Program-made: the position numbers and the translations under genes | Assembly (NCBI GenBank): GCA_963738025.1 | Contig: CAVTWA010000011.1 | Coordinates: 682,001-746,000, forward strand | Source of the DNA: 20CM-2-55-15 sp963738025 | GTDB taxonomy: Bacteria; Acidobacteriota; Terriglobia; 20CM-2-55-15 | Direction: 5' to 3' | Length of the DNA stretch: 64,000 nt | Notes under the pieces: generated by a model | Databases searched by the model: none | Seen by the model: the letters and a program-made list of their open reading frames with translations, nothing else | What the model was told of the DNA's origin: nothing | Part shown: positions 51,817-61,072 of the stretch, piece by piece | How positions within the stretch are numbered: position 1 is the first letter of the stretch | Layout: each line of letters opens with the position of its first letter

Positions 51817-53526
51817 CTATGAGGGGTTTCGCGATTTGAATGCCGTCTGTTTGGCTTCCTTGAGCTTCTCCTCGAGAGCGGCGATTTGTTTCCTGGCACG
51901 ACGCCCTTCCCTTTCCAGGTCTTCAAGGGCATCCTGATGCTTCCGTTCCAAGCGCACGTTGAGACGGACCGCCTCCTCGAGCTTTTCCTCCAGATGATTG
52001 CGCACCTCGGCTGCAGCCTGTTTGCGGCCCGCTTCCTGAGCCTCGGGAATAGCCTGTTCCAGCTGTGCGACGCGAAAATTCAAGCGCTGGCGCTCGGAGG
52101 CCAGTTCACTGGTGAGCGATTGAATCTCCTGCTCCAGACGCTGCCGGTCACGATTGACTTCGGCAATCTGGGGCTCATACTGGGCGTGTAATTCCTGAAA
52201 GATCTCGGCGCGCACGACGTCCGTAGAACGTTGCAGGTCCGTTTCGAGCTTCCTGATTTTCAACTTGAGCTGTTCGCGTTCGGTATGCCATTGGATCTTT
52301 GCGTCTTCGAACTCGCTTTCCCAGTGAGCCGCGGGCTTTCCGGCAGGCGAGGCGGAGCCGGCGGGACCTTTGCCCAACTTTGCCAGAATGGCGCGGCGTG
52401 CGGCCTCTTTTCTTTCCTCGGAGCGGGCGCCTGCGTTTTTCAGCCGCTCGAGTTCCGTGGTCAGGCGTTTCCGCTCGCCTTCCCATTGCAACTGCCAATC
52501 CTGCCTGGCCTCGGCGAGGCGGATTTCGACCTGCTCGCGTACAACCATTGCGAAGCGTGCCGGATTGTTGGAGCGTTCCATCGCCTCCACAACCGTGGCC
52601 TGCATACCCGCAATCTGCGCCTTCAGGTTATTTCTCTCGGCCTCAAACTTCTGCTGTGCAATAGAGAGGTCGTGTTCGAGTTGCTCCCGCGCGCGAGTCG
52701 CCTCGTCCAGTTGAAAGCGCATTTCGGACTGCAAATCCTGGGACAGCTGTTCCTTGGCGCCGGCCCTGGCGCGCTCGACCGCCTCTTCGAGGTGCTCGAT
52801 TTGCGCGACTAAGTTGCGCCGCTCGGCACGCCATTGATCGGTGGCCGTTTCGTATTGTTCATCGAGTTCAGTGTGCTGTTTCCTGGATTCTTTAAGCAGC
52901 TTCTCATAGCGGGACGTCAGCTCTGCAATAAGCTGCTGCGTTGCGGATTCCGACCATGCCACCGCATAAAGATCGATCGGCTCGTCCTTTCCTCTTATCT
53001 CGGCACGTCCCAGGTTGGCGCAGCCGAAACCGGCGGATTGTGCCGCTTCAACCATGCGGTGGGAGATCAGAATTTGTCCCGGCTCCGCCTGATGCTGGAT
53101 GCGGGAGGCAGCATTGACCACGTCGCCAAACACGTCATCGTCCGTTATGATGCCCGGCCCCTGATGCAGGCCGATCCGTATCCTGATCTGCTCGATTTCT
53201 TCCCGGCCCTGGCGATCTTTGGCGAGCGCGCGCTGCATCCCTACGGCGGCCCGGATGCCATTGGCGGCATCGTCAAACTTCGCAAGAATTGCATCGCCGA
53301 TCTTTTTGATGACGCAGCCGCCTTCCAACTCGATGACTGGAAACAACAGGCCATTATGCCGGCTGATCATCGCCATGTATTTGATGTCGCCCTCCTGCTC
53401 TGCATAAGCCGTCGAGCCCTTGATGTCGCTGAAGAGGATCGTCATTTCGGTTGGTTTGATCGTCTCAACCTCCCGATCCGACTGGGTGGGTGTTTCCAGG
53501 GGTTCCTCGAGTTTGTCCTTTTCCAT
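51817..53526 (-). CDS. class III adenylate/guanylate cyclase with long coiled coil
   Basis: 569 residues from ATG 53526 (53559 is possible). The cyclase domain spans ~25-185: TILFSDIKGSTAYAEQE (metal Asp), GGCVIKKIGDAILAKFDDA (second Asp), FGDVVNAASRIQH and ISHRMV. Residues ~190-565 are an almost unbroken coiled coil (QWRAERRNLVAQIEHLEEA, LEQEIQSLTSELASERQRL). The C-terminal coil is unusual, as sensors are normally N-terminal, and may be a scaffold. Dimerisation is needed for activity. Confidence 0.88.
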   Translation of the reverse strand: MEKDKLEEPLETPTQSDREVETIKPTEMTILFSDIKGSTAYAEQEGDIKYMAMISRHNGLLFPVIELEGGCVIKKIGDAILAKFDDAANGIRAAVGMQRALAKDRQGREEIEQIRIRIGLHQGPGIITDDDVFGDVVNAASRIQHQAEPGQILISHRMVEAAQSAGFGCANLGRAEIRGKDEPIDLYAVAWSESATQQLIAELTSRYEKLLKESRKQHTELDEQYETATDQWRAERRNLVAQIEHLEEAVERARAGAKEQLSQDLQSEMRFQLDEATRAREQLEHDLSIAQQKFEAERNNLKAQIAGMQATVVEAMERSNNPARFAMVVREQVEIRLAEARQDWQLQWEGERKRLTTELERLKNAGARSEERKEAARRAILAKLGKGPAGSASPAGKPAAHWESEFEDAKIQWHTEREQLKLKIRKLETDLQRSTDVVRAEIFQELHAQYEPQIAEVNRDRQRLEQEIQSLTSELASERQRLNFRVAQLEQAIPEAQEAGRKQAAAEVRNHLEEKLEEAVRLNVRLERKHQDALEDLEREGRRARKQIAALEEKLKEAKQTAFKSRNPS

Positions 53527-53559
53527 AGCCAACGGGGGTGGATTATAACAAAAGGCCAC

Positions 53560-55203
53560 TTAGAGTGATCCGCCGATGTCGGCCGGCAATAGGATCCGTC
53601 GAATCAATGCGATGGGAACGCCGCCTTGCCTGACAAACTCGTCGTGAAAATCCTTGAGATTGTAATTCGCCGCCTTCGCCGCCCGGTAATCCTCGCGCAG
53701 CTTGTAGATTTGAAGTTTTCCCAGGGTGTAGTAGAGATAGGTCGGATTGTAAGCGCCTCTACGCGCCTCCTCATATGCATTCGCGGGCTCCTGAAATGCC
53801 TTCTCCTGAAAGAACCGTGCACCTTGCTCCACCGTCCAACCGGCAGTGTGAAGCTTGATACCGACAACGTAGCGCGCGTCGCGGAGCAGCGCTTCCTGGA
53901 GTTGCGCAAGACGGATCTTCGGATCGCCGGCGCCGAAGCCTTCCTCGATCATCATCTGCTCGGCGTAGTGTGCCCATCCTTCAACGTTCGAACTGCAATA
54001 CAGGACCTTGCGTGTCTTGGTCGGGAATTGCTTCGCGTTCAGGAACTGAACGTAATGTCCTGGATACGCCTCATGGATCGTGATGACCTTCATCACTGGA
54101 CTGTTAAATGCACGGAGATGTTCGTCCTTGTGCTTCGCATCCCAGTCCTTCTCGGTAGGCGTCACATAATAAAAAGCCTCGGTCGCCTTGTCTTCATAAG
54201 GACCAGGCGTATCCATTAAAGCAAATGCTCCCGACCTCGCATACGGAGGGGTGTCGGTGATAATCGGACGTACTTCCGAAGCGATGGTGACGATCTGTCT
54301 GTTTTTGATGAACTCAATGATCCCTTCGACCGTCTCCCTGGCATCCGGAATCAAGGTGGCTTCGCTGGGATGATCGTTGGAAAGGGATTTCATGACCTCC
54401 ATGGGAGGCTGCGCAGGATCGATCTCGCGGGCAGTCTCGACGAAATCACGGTAGTCTTTCTCCAGGTTTGCCTCACCGATAGCCAATAACCGGTCCAGAG
54501 GCGTATCGACCATTTCTTCGTACAACAGCTTCTTTGAAAAAAGCTCGGCTCCGATGGCGTAGTTTCCCTTCGATTGCGGGAGAAGCGTTTGCTCCAGCCA
54601 GGTCGAAGCATTCTCGAACGATTTCGCAGCCGCATCATTCGCTTGATTGAAATCCGACAGGAGCGCGGCATCCGTTCCCGCAGCTGTGTTCGCCCAGGCC
54701 GTGACGTCGTCTCTAAAGAATCCGACCGAGCCATGCGCTATCCGGAAAGCAAGGTCCGTGAACTCGTGCGGGGGATTCTCGATATTCGCCTTCATCGCCT
54801 CCAGCAGCGCCGGTACGGCCCTCAATCGGGCTGTAACCGATCGCAATCGTTCTGCGGGCGGCGCAAATTTCCGCTTCATCAAGGAGTCGATGGAACTTCC
54901 CGGCAGCTCGACGTAGTGCATGGGATTATGGCGCCACGTCTGTAACGTCTCGAGATCGAGCAGTTCGGCATGGATCTGGCTGTCAAGGATCCGGGCGTCG
55001 ATGTCGTCCGCCGGTTCCAGCTTGCCGTTTCGAACATTGGCCAGCCGGGCCTGGAGTTCCTTTAGTTTGTCGATCCGCGAGCGAATTGCCGAAGCCGATA
55101 AGTCTTCGAGCTGCGAATCATATTCATGAAAACCGGTTGCCGTCGCAGTGGATGGACTCCATTCAAACAGGGCCCGGAAGTAGTCATCGGCGAATGAAAA
55201 CAT
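53560..55203 (-). CDS. DUF885-family putative metallopeptidase
   Basis: 547 residues from ATG 55203 after AAGGAT. DUF885 features: SPSTATATGFHEYDSQLED, LYEEMVDTPLDRLLAIGEA, the zinc-like motif VITIHEAYPGHYVQ and EGWAHYAEQMMIEEGF (Glu/His). Family members are often lipoproteins or exported, but this one lacks a signal. It is probably a zinc peptidase. Its stop is 33 bp before the cyclase start on the same strand, suggesting an operon. Confidence 0.88.
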   Translation of the reverse strand: MFSFADDYFRALFEWSPSTATATGFHEYDSQLEDLSASAIRSRIDKLKELQARLANVRNGKLEPADDIDARILDSQIHAELLDLETLQTWRHNPMHYVELPGSSIDSLMKRKFAPPAERLRSVTARLRAVPALLEAMKANIENPPHEFTDLAFRIAHGSVGFFRDDVTAWANTAAGTDAALLSDFNQANDAAAKSFENASTWLEQTLLPQSKGNYAIGAELFSKKLLYEEMVDTPLDRLLAIGEANLEKDYRDFVETAREIDPAQPPMEVMKSLSNDHPSEATLIPDARETVEGIIEFIKNRQIVTIASEVRPIITDTPPYARSGAFALMDTPGPYEDKATEAFYYVTPTEKDWDAKHKDEHLRAFNSPVMKVITIHEAYPGHYVQFLNAKQFPTKTRKVLYCSSNVEGWAHYAEQMMIEEGFGAGDPKIRLAQLQEALLRDARYVVGIKLHTAGWTVEQGARFFQEKAFQEPANAYEEARRGAYNPTYLYYTLGKLQIYKLREDYRAAKAANYNLKDFHDEFVRQGGVPIALIRRILLPADIGGSL

Positions 55204-55255
55204 GATTGCGTATCCTTGCAAGATTGTCAGGCGCGGTCACAGACCAGAGCACATT

Positions 55256-55335
55256 CCCCGCCTAAGTTAGGCGGGGAATGGTTACACCGTTCACCAAACC
55301 AGGTTTACATGGCATCCACTACATTCAAACCTTTA
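55256..55335. repeat. dispersed ~70-bp element, copy 2
   Basis: The inverted counterpart of 50390-50456. It shares the CCCCGCCTAAGTTAGGCGGGG palindrome and caaaccaggtttacat...cattcaaacctt. It lies between the DUF885 start and the end of the SBBP gene. Confidence 0.8.
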
Positions 55336-55376
55336 GAAGCCGCCACTCCGCTTGTCACAGACGCACCTACAACACT

Positions 55377-58300
55377 TTATCGTACCGTGAGGCTCAATGG
55401 TTGGCCAGACTGGCTATAAAACTGGAGTGATCCTGACGGGCTCTGGTTCGCGTTCCCGTTGAATAGAATGAACTGGGTGGTAAATCCGCCGCCGTCGGCA
55501 AAATGCGGAAAGAACAGGGCGGACGTGACCGGCGGATCCGCTTCAATCGTGGGCTGCGTCGTCGCAATCAGAAAATCGCCGCGTTCGTTATACCTTCCGC
55601 GAAGGCCGACGACGGAAATCCCCCCTGGAGACGTCGTCGAAACGCGTAACACGCCCTGAAACGGACTGAACAGAGTGCTCAGGCCCTGCACCTGGTTCAA
55701 AAACATCGCCACCTGGCTGTTGGCAGGAACCGTGGCCGAACCGGTCAATCCTGTCGGGGCGCCATTCAGCGTATTTAATTCGAACAGCACATCGGCTGGA
55801 CTTGCCGAGGGATTAGCCACGGCTATACCGGTTTCGATGGATCCGATCCGTTGAGGAGTGCCTGACGATTCCGCATACAGACGAAACGCGGTGGAAAGGG
55901 GCAAGGCAGGCACTCCCGTTTGCATTACAGTGATGCCGCCGTTCTTGAACGAGAAGACAGCGATGCCCGACGGCGCGTTGCTTCCCGCAGACGGCACGAC
56001 ACGAACCGAACCTGTGACTACCGTCGTGCCAAGACCGGAAGTCGCCACGTTCACCGAGCTTTTCCCGGCAATGGAGTAGTTTTGTGCCGGAGCCGAAGCA
56101 AACTGAATAGAACCCGTCATTGGCGCATCCGTGGGATTGACGAGCAGCATCTGAGTTGTCCAGCCGGCACCGTCCGCGAAATGCGGAAATAAAATAGCCC
56201 CATTCGTTGCAGGAAGCGCCAGGTCGGCAACCGGCAGTGTCGTAATCAGAAACTCGGATCGTTCATTCGTAAAGCCGCGCAAAGCAATGACCGCGATCGG
56301 CGAAGATGCCGAAAACGTGAATGTACCTGTAAAGGATGACCCTGCATTGAACGGCGCTTCATTTAAAAATGCAGCCGTCTGGCTGTTCGCGGCAATGGTC
56401 GTTGATCCAGTCCCCGTGGTTTGACCGTTTTGATCTGTAAAGTAAAAAGTCAGAGTCGATGGCGCGCTGCCCGGATTTGCAATCGCCAGTCCGGTATTCA
56501 CCGGGCCCGCCGCTTCGGCATAAATACGGCCCGAAGTGATCAATGGCGATGCGGGCACCGCCGCTTCGCTGACGAGAACGCCATTTTCGTGGTAGCCAAA
56601 GATCGCCAGTCCTGACGGCGTCGTACTTCCCGCGGCCGGCTGAATCCGGCCGTAGCCTGCAGTTATAGCGGAACCGGCGCCTTGCGACGTTGTCGAGACG
56701 CCTCCTCGCGGCGCTATCGAGTAGTCAAGCGTGTTTCCTTCACTGATCTTTGCCACGAAGGCATCGCTCAGGCCCGGTTGAAAGGCCAGCAGCGCCGATG
56801 GCGTGGTCTGGAAATCACTCGAGGATGTCGATCCCACCACGTACGCATTTCCGTTTGAATCAAGGGCCACCCCAGTGCCGAAATCACTGTTGCTGCCCCC
56901 AAGATAGGTCGCGTAAAGAATTGAAGATCCCGCCGGATTCAACTTGGCCACGAAAGCATCCGTCACCGCGTCGGAACCGCCGGCAAACACGGCTTGCAGC
57001 GCGTCCGCGGTTGGAATGTTCATCGAACTCGTGTTGCCGGCAACATAAACGTCGCCGAGAGCATCGACTGCGATCGCATTGGCCGCATCGTCGGCATATC
57101 CGCCGAAATAGGTGGCGTAGACCAGCGCTCCGGAAGGGTTCCACTTCGCAACAAACGCGTCGGTATCTCCGGCCGTTGCGGCATATACCGCCGTTCCGCT
57201 GTCCCCGGGATCTGCTCTCAGAACGGTAACCCGTGCGGTGGACGGACCTGTCGGTGTCCAGGTAATGCCGTCCGTGCTCCTGTAAACCCTGCCGAAATTA
57301 CCTTGAGCGATGGCTGCATACAGAGTGCCGGCGGCAGCATCCACCGTCAATGCGCTCACCTGCGCTCCGGCACTCGAACTCGGTATGCCACTATTGGCGG
57401 CGAGCCAGAATGCTCCACCGTTCAAGCTTCGGAAAATGCCAACTGAATTGGTGGCTGCGTAAAGCAGTTTTGGATTGTGCGCGTCGATAGCGATCGCATT
57501 CACGTTGGGATCCAGCAACCCGCCATTCGCTGAATTCCAGTTCGAACCGCCGTCCGTGGATTTGTATATTCCGCTACCAGTCGCTGAATAAATGGCAGGC
57601 GTCGTGGAGTCGATAACGATGCTTCGCACCGATGACGCCGGTAAACCGTTATTGACCGGCGTCCAGGTCGCGCCGGCGTCCGTAGTCTTATAGACGCCAT
57701 TCGCGTCGGTGCCGGCATAGACAGTCGTCTGAACCAGGGGATCCACAGCCAGAGCGGTAACGAAAACGTTGTTGAGCGGCGTGGCCGACCAGCTCTTGGC
57801 TCCATCCGTGCTTTTAAAAACGCCGCCGGCTCGCGTCCCGGCATAAATAGCGCCGCCCGGTCTCGAATCGGTGGCGAGCGCGTGAATGCGCGGATCGGGG
57901 ATGCCGGTGCTGCTGCTGACCCAGGTCGCACCGCCATCCGTACTTGTAAAAAGGCCTCCGGAGATTTGATCATCACCGCCCGCATACAGTGGAACGGGCC
58001 CCGCAGCTCCCGGTCCGTGCGGCGAAGTTGCCAGCGCGTAGACCGAACCCAGACGGATCCCCGTGCTCGATGCCTTCCACGTGACGGCGCCATCGTTTGA
58101 TCGAAACAACGAACCGCCGGCAAAATTGCTCTGGAGGGCTCCAGCGGTGGTTGAAAGATCGACGGATGCCGTCTGCCCCGCGACGTAGACATTTCCTGCA
58201 CTGTCGACGGCGATGGCATTTCCAGCATCGTCCTTGCCGCCCCGCAGGAACTGCGTGTAGACCAGGGCACTCCCTGCCGCATTCAACTTCGCGACAAAAA

Positions 58301-59528
58301 CATCAGTTCCCGTCGCTGTCGTGGACGGCGTCGCACCGGTGATGTAAGCATTCCCCGACGAATCCGCCGCGATCCCTCTGGGATCCGTAAGCCCGGCCCC
58401 TGCGCCGAAATACGTTGAATAGACCACCGCGCCCGAGGCGCTCAGCTCCGTGACGAATCCTCCATTCGAACTGTCCGAAGAATAAGCGCCTGCCGTGACC
58501 GGAAAATCCGTCGACGCCGTCCTGCCCAGGACCAAAGCGTCGCCAGCTGCATCGAGCGCTATGCCACGAGCTTCATCGTCGCTGCTGCCGCCAAGATAGG
58601 TCGAATAAACGAAAGCGGAGCCGGATGCATTGAGTTTGGTGACGAAGGCGTCAAAACAATTACCTGCCGATTTCGTGTTGCAGGTGCGCCGAACCGCACC
58701 CGCCGTGGTGGGAAAATCGCTCGACATCGTGGAACCCGCGATGATGGCGTTGCCGGAAGAATCCACGGCAATCGCGTTGGAGGTGTCATCGCTCGAGCCG
58801 CCGATGTACGTCGAATAGATCAGCGTCCCTCCAGGACTCAGTTTGGTGACGAAGGCATCGTTCGATTGAGCATCCGGATCCTGACTGCCTGCGTTCGGCT
58901 GAATGGGAGCGGCCGTAGGGAAATTCGTCGCTGTGGTCGACCCGGTGATGTACACGTTTCCGGCCGCGTCCGTCGTGACTCCCTGGGCGACATCGTCGCC
59001 GTTACTGCCACCAAGGAATGTCGCATAGCTGAGAATAGGATCGATTACCAGCGGAACCGTGTGATCGTAGCCACCGATGTGGAAGCCAACCGTATTCGCA
59101 GCGATCATCTGGTACCTGCCGTCGATCTCCTGCCTTGAGGTTCCAGAGCGCTGATAAATCCGGGGCTTGTGCTGGACGATCACACCCTTTCCGGTGTTGA
59201 GAACGAGGTTGCCGCCGGCATCGATGTGGACCGACTCCGAGCCGCCGAAGCGCAGCCTGATCTGGTTGGTGTCCGCACCCGGATGGACAACGAAGTCGTA
59301 CTCGAGTTGATGCTGGTTGCCGTAATAAAGAAGGTCGATGCCAGGGTAAACATGCTCGTAGCGGACCTGCGCGTATGTCGGAATACTCTGGACGGAGCTT
59401 GCCTTCAGGTAATGCACTCTTCCGGGTTGCTCATTTTCGGCGCGAACAGAGCGGGTGGAACTGGCGCCGACGAGGATAGTGCGGACAGTCGCGCCGCGCA
59501 GCCGGAGGTCGTAGCCGGATTCGTTCAA
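55377..59528 (-). CDS. very large SBBP/BNR beta-propeller surface protein (5' end frameshifted)
   Basis: The main frame gives 1,383 residues. A DUF7948-like N-terminus (HVYPGIDLLYYGNQHQLEYD, VVHPGADTNQIRLRF) leads to SBBP repeats (ATFLGGSNGDDVAQGV, AGNVYITGSTTATNFPT...), then sortilin/BNR-like repeats (SGGLFTSTDGGATWVSS, GGVFKSTDGAKSW), more SBBP, and two Ig-like halves. The first exported residues are in another frame: ASLSFEKNSGQAP shifts to STKFLSRGRGYTIFLNESG near 59563. The gene therefore starts upstream, about 59690, probably with a disrupted signal peptide. Expected at the cell surface. Confidence 0.82.
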   Translation of the reverse strand: MNESGYDLRLRGATVRTILVGASSTRSVRAENEQPGRVHYLKASSVQSIPTYAQVRYEHVYPGIDLLYYGNQHQLEYDFVVHPGADTNQIRLRFGGSESVHIDAGGNLVLNTGKGVIVQHKPRIYQRSGTSRQEIDGRYQMIAANTVGFHIGGYDHTVPLVIDPILSYATFLGGSNGDDVAQGVTTDAAGNVYITGSTTATNFPTAAPIQPNAGSQDPDAQSNDAFVTKLSPGGTLIYSTYIGGSSDDTSNAIAVDSSGNAIIAGSTMSSDFPTTAGAVRRTCNTKSAGNCFDAFVTKLNASGSAFVYSTYLGGSSDDEARGIALDAAGDALVLGRTASTDFPVTAGAYSSDSSNGGFVTELSASGAVVYSTYFGAGAGLTDPRGIAADSSGNAYITGATPSTTATGTDVFVAKLNAAGSALVYTQFLRGGKDDAGNAIAVDSAGNVYVAGQTASVDLSTTAGALQSNFAGGSLFRSNDGAVTWKASSTGIRLGSVYALATSPHGPGAAGPVPLYAGGDDQISGGLFTSTDGGATWVSSSTGIPDPRIHALATDSRPGGAIYAGTRAGGVFKSTDGAKSWSATPLNNVFVTALAVDPLVQTTVYAGTDANGVYKTTDAGATWTPVNNGLPASSVRSIVIDSTTPAIYSATGSGIYKSTDGGSNWNSANGGLLDPNVNAIAIDAHNPKLLYAATNSVGIFRSLNGGAFWLAANSGIPSSSAGAQVSALTVDAAAGTLYAAIAQGNFGRVYRSTDGITWTPTGPSTARVTVLRADPGDSGTAVYAATAGDTDAFVAKWNPSGALVYATYFGGYADDAANAIAVDALGDVYVAGNTSSMNIPTADALQAVFAGGSDAVTDAFVAKLNPAGSSILYATYLGGSNSDFGTGVALDSNGNAYVVGSTSSSDFQTTPSALLAFQPGLSDAFVAKISEGNTLDYSIAPRGGVSTTSQGAGSAITAGYGRIQPAAGSTTPSGLAIFGYHENGVLVSEAAVPASPLITSGRIYAEAAGPVNTGLAIANPGSAPSTLTFYFTDQNGQTTGTGSTTIAANSQTAAFLNEAPFNAGSSFTGTFTFSASSPIAVIALRGFTNERSEFLITTLPVADLALPATNGAILFPHFADGAGWTTQMLLVNPTDAPMTGSIQFASAPAQNYSIAGKSSVNVATSGLGTTVVTGSVRVVPSAGSNAPSGIAVFSFKNGGITVMQTGVPALPLSTAFRLYAESSGTPQRIGSIETGIAVANPSASPADVLFELNTLNGAPTGLTGSATVPANSQVAMFLNQVQGLSTLFSPFQGVLRVSTTSPGGISVVGLRGRYNERGDFLIATTQPTIEADPPVTSALFFPHFADGGGFTTQFILFNGNANQSPSGSLQFYSQSGQPLSLTVR

Positions 59529-59631
59529 GAAGATCGTGTAGCCGCGGCCCCGGGAAAGGAATTTGGTGCTGGCGGAGCCTGGCCGGAATTTTTTTCAAAA
59601 GACAGGCTGGCTGGCGCGTTATCGTTGTGGT

Positions 59632-59670
59632 TTTGTGCCTTTGTGTCATTACAAAACACAAAGGCACAAA
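59632..59670. repeat. inverted repeat of the cacaaaggcacaaa family
   Basis: tttgtgcctttgtgt (59632-59646) and acacaaaggcacaaa (59656-59670) are exact complements around a 9-base loop. It falls in the region that would encode the SBBP signal peptide, just after the DUF1501 stop. Confidence 0.85.
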
Positions 59671-59699
59671 GGCATAACGAGCACAGAAGCAGCAGTGAG

Positions 59700-61067
59700 C
59701 TACCGGAAAAGTTCGGTGATCGGCGTCCCGACATAGCTGGCTCCGGTCGTGGGAATGTACTCGAAACCACGGCCGAGCGGATCATCGTGGCGTACTGTTG
59801 TGTAATTGATCCCAAGCGCAGAGTAGATCGTTGCGGCGATGTCTTCTGCGTAGACCGGACGTTGCTGAGACCACCCTGGATCCTGGACGAAAGCTCCGTC
59901 CGGAGTCGTCTGTCCAAGAGCACGGCCACCCCGAACTCCGCCGCCCGCGATCAACGTCGAATGGACGAAATAATGATCGCGCCCCTGCTGGCCCGTGATG
60001 TTGCCGACAGTCCGGCCGAATTCACCTTTAACGACGATCAGGGTATCGTCCAGTTTCGTTCTGCCATTGCTGCCCGGAATGACGGACAGATCCGCGATCA
60101 GGTTCGCCAGAGCGAAATCGAGCTGGCGGGCCGAAGGATAGATCCCGGCATTCGGGGCATAGATGTTCTGATGATTGTCCCAGCCGCCAAGGGTGAGTTG
60201 AACGTAACGAGTGCCGAGATCGGCCCACAAAACATTCCTTGCGGTGAGGCATGCATTGCCGAATGCGCTGTTTCCATATTTCAACTGATCGGATGCGGCG
60301 AAGCGGAAAGCATTACTGACCGCCGGGTCGTACATCATGGTCTTGGCCGACGAGTAAAACGAGGCCATTTCGTCGACATCCGTACCATACGGTGACGGCG
60401 GATTCCGCAGAACGGCGTCCGACAATGTCAGCATATTGTAACGCGTGTTAAAGACCGCCTGTCCGTCCGGATTCGAGAGATTCGTCAGACCGTTCGCGCT
60501 CGGCGCGACATCGAAGGGAGCGTATTTCCCCGAAAAATAGCCCGGGCCTGCCAGACTGCCACCGCCATTGAGCGACAGGAATCCCGGCAGCTTTTGATTT
60601 GCAGTGCGCTGTTTATCCAGTTCGAGAGCGACCACGGAGCCGATGTTCGGTGCGATCTTGCCCGTGGCGCTGGTGGGATTACGAGCGATCTGGTTCCAGT
60701 TCTGGACCAGCGGGTGAACCAGCGCGGTGGACTGACCGCTCCGGATAATCGAGAAGTCATTCGCGAAAAACACACCAGCCAGGTTGTTCAACAGGCCGCC
60801 TGGCCAATCGATGCCGTTGATGGTCGTCGGCACGAAGTCTTTTGGGGTCCACGGTCCGACTTTCAGATCGAATGTATCGATCTGACTCGGAGCGCCCGCC
60901 AGGAGAATATAGATGACGTTTTTGGCGGTGCTGAGCAGGGTGGCGTTCGGATCGCTCGTAACGGTCCCGCTTTGCGCAAGCGCGTCCAGCGACGGCGAAG
61001 CGAAATATCCGGCCACTCCTGTCCCGGCAATCTTGAAGAACACTCGTCGGTCGATGATCGGTCCCAT
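59700..61067 (-). CDS. DUF1501-family exported protein
   Basis: 455 residues from ATG 61067, 5 bases after the stop of the DUF1549/1553 gene. The Tat-like signal is IDRRVFFKIAGTGVAGYFA. DUF1501 motifs: KNVIYILLAGAPSQIDTFDL, PSANGLTNLSNPDG-like middle, LTLGGWDNHQNIYAPNAG, VKGEFGRTVGNITGQQGRDH and YAEDIAATIYSALGI. The family resembles sulfatase/phosphatase-like alkaline phosphatase folds and is always paired with DUF1549/1553 or DUF1800 genes. Confidence 0.93.
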   Translation of the reverse strand: MGPIIDRRVFFKIAGTGVAGYFASPSLDALAQSGTVTSDPNATLLSTAKNVIYILLAGAPSQIDTFDLKVGPWTPKDFVPTTINGIDWPGGLLNNLAGVFFANDFSIIRSGQSTALVHPLVQNWNQIARNPTSATGKIAPNIGSVVALELDKQRTANQKLPGFLSLNGGGSLAGPGYFSGKYAPFDVAPSANGLTNLSNPDGQAVFNTRYNMLTLSDAVLRNPPSPYGTDVDEMASFYSSAKTMMYDPAVSNAFRFAASDQLKYGNSAFGNACLTARNVLWADLGTRYVQLTLGGWDNHQNIYAPNAGIYPSARQLDFALANLIADLSVIPGSNGRTKLDDTLIVVKGEFGRTVGNITGQQGRDHYFVHSTLIAGGGVRGGRALGQTTPDGAFVQDPGWSQQRPVYAEDIAATIYSALGINYTTVRHDDPLGRGFEYIPTTGASYVGTPITELFR

Positions 61068-61072
61068 AGGCC

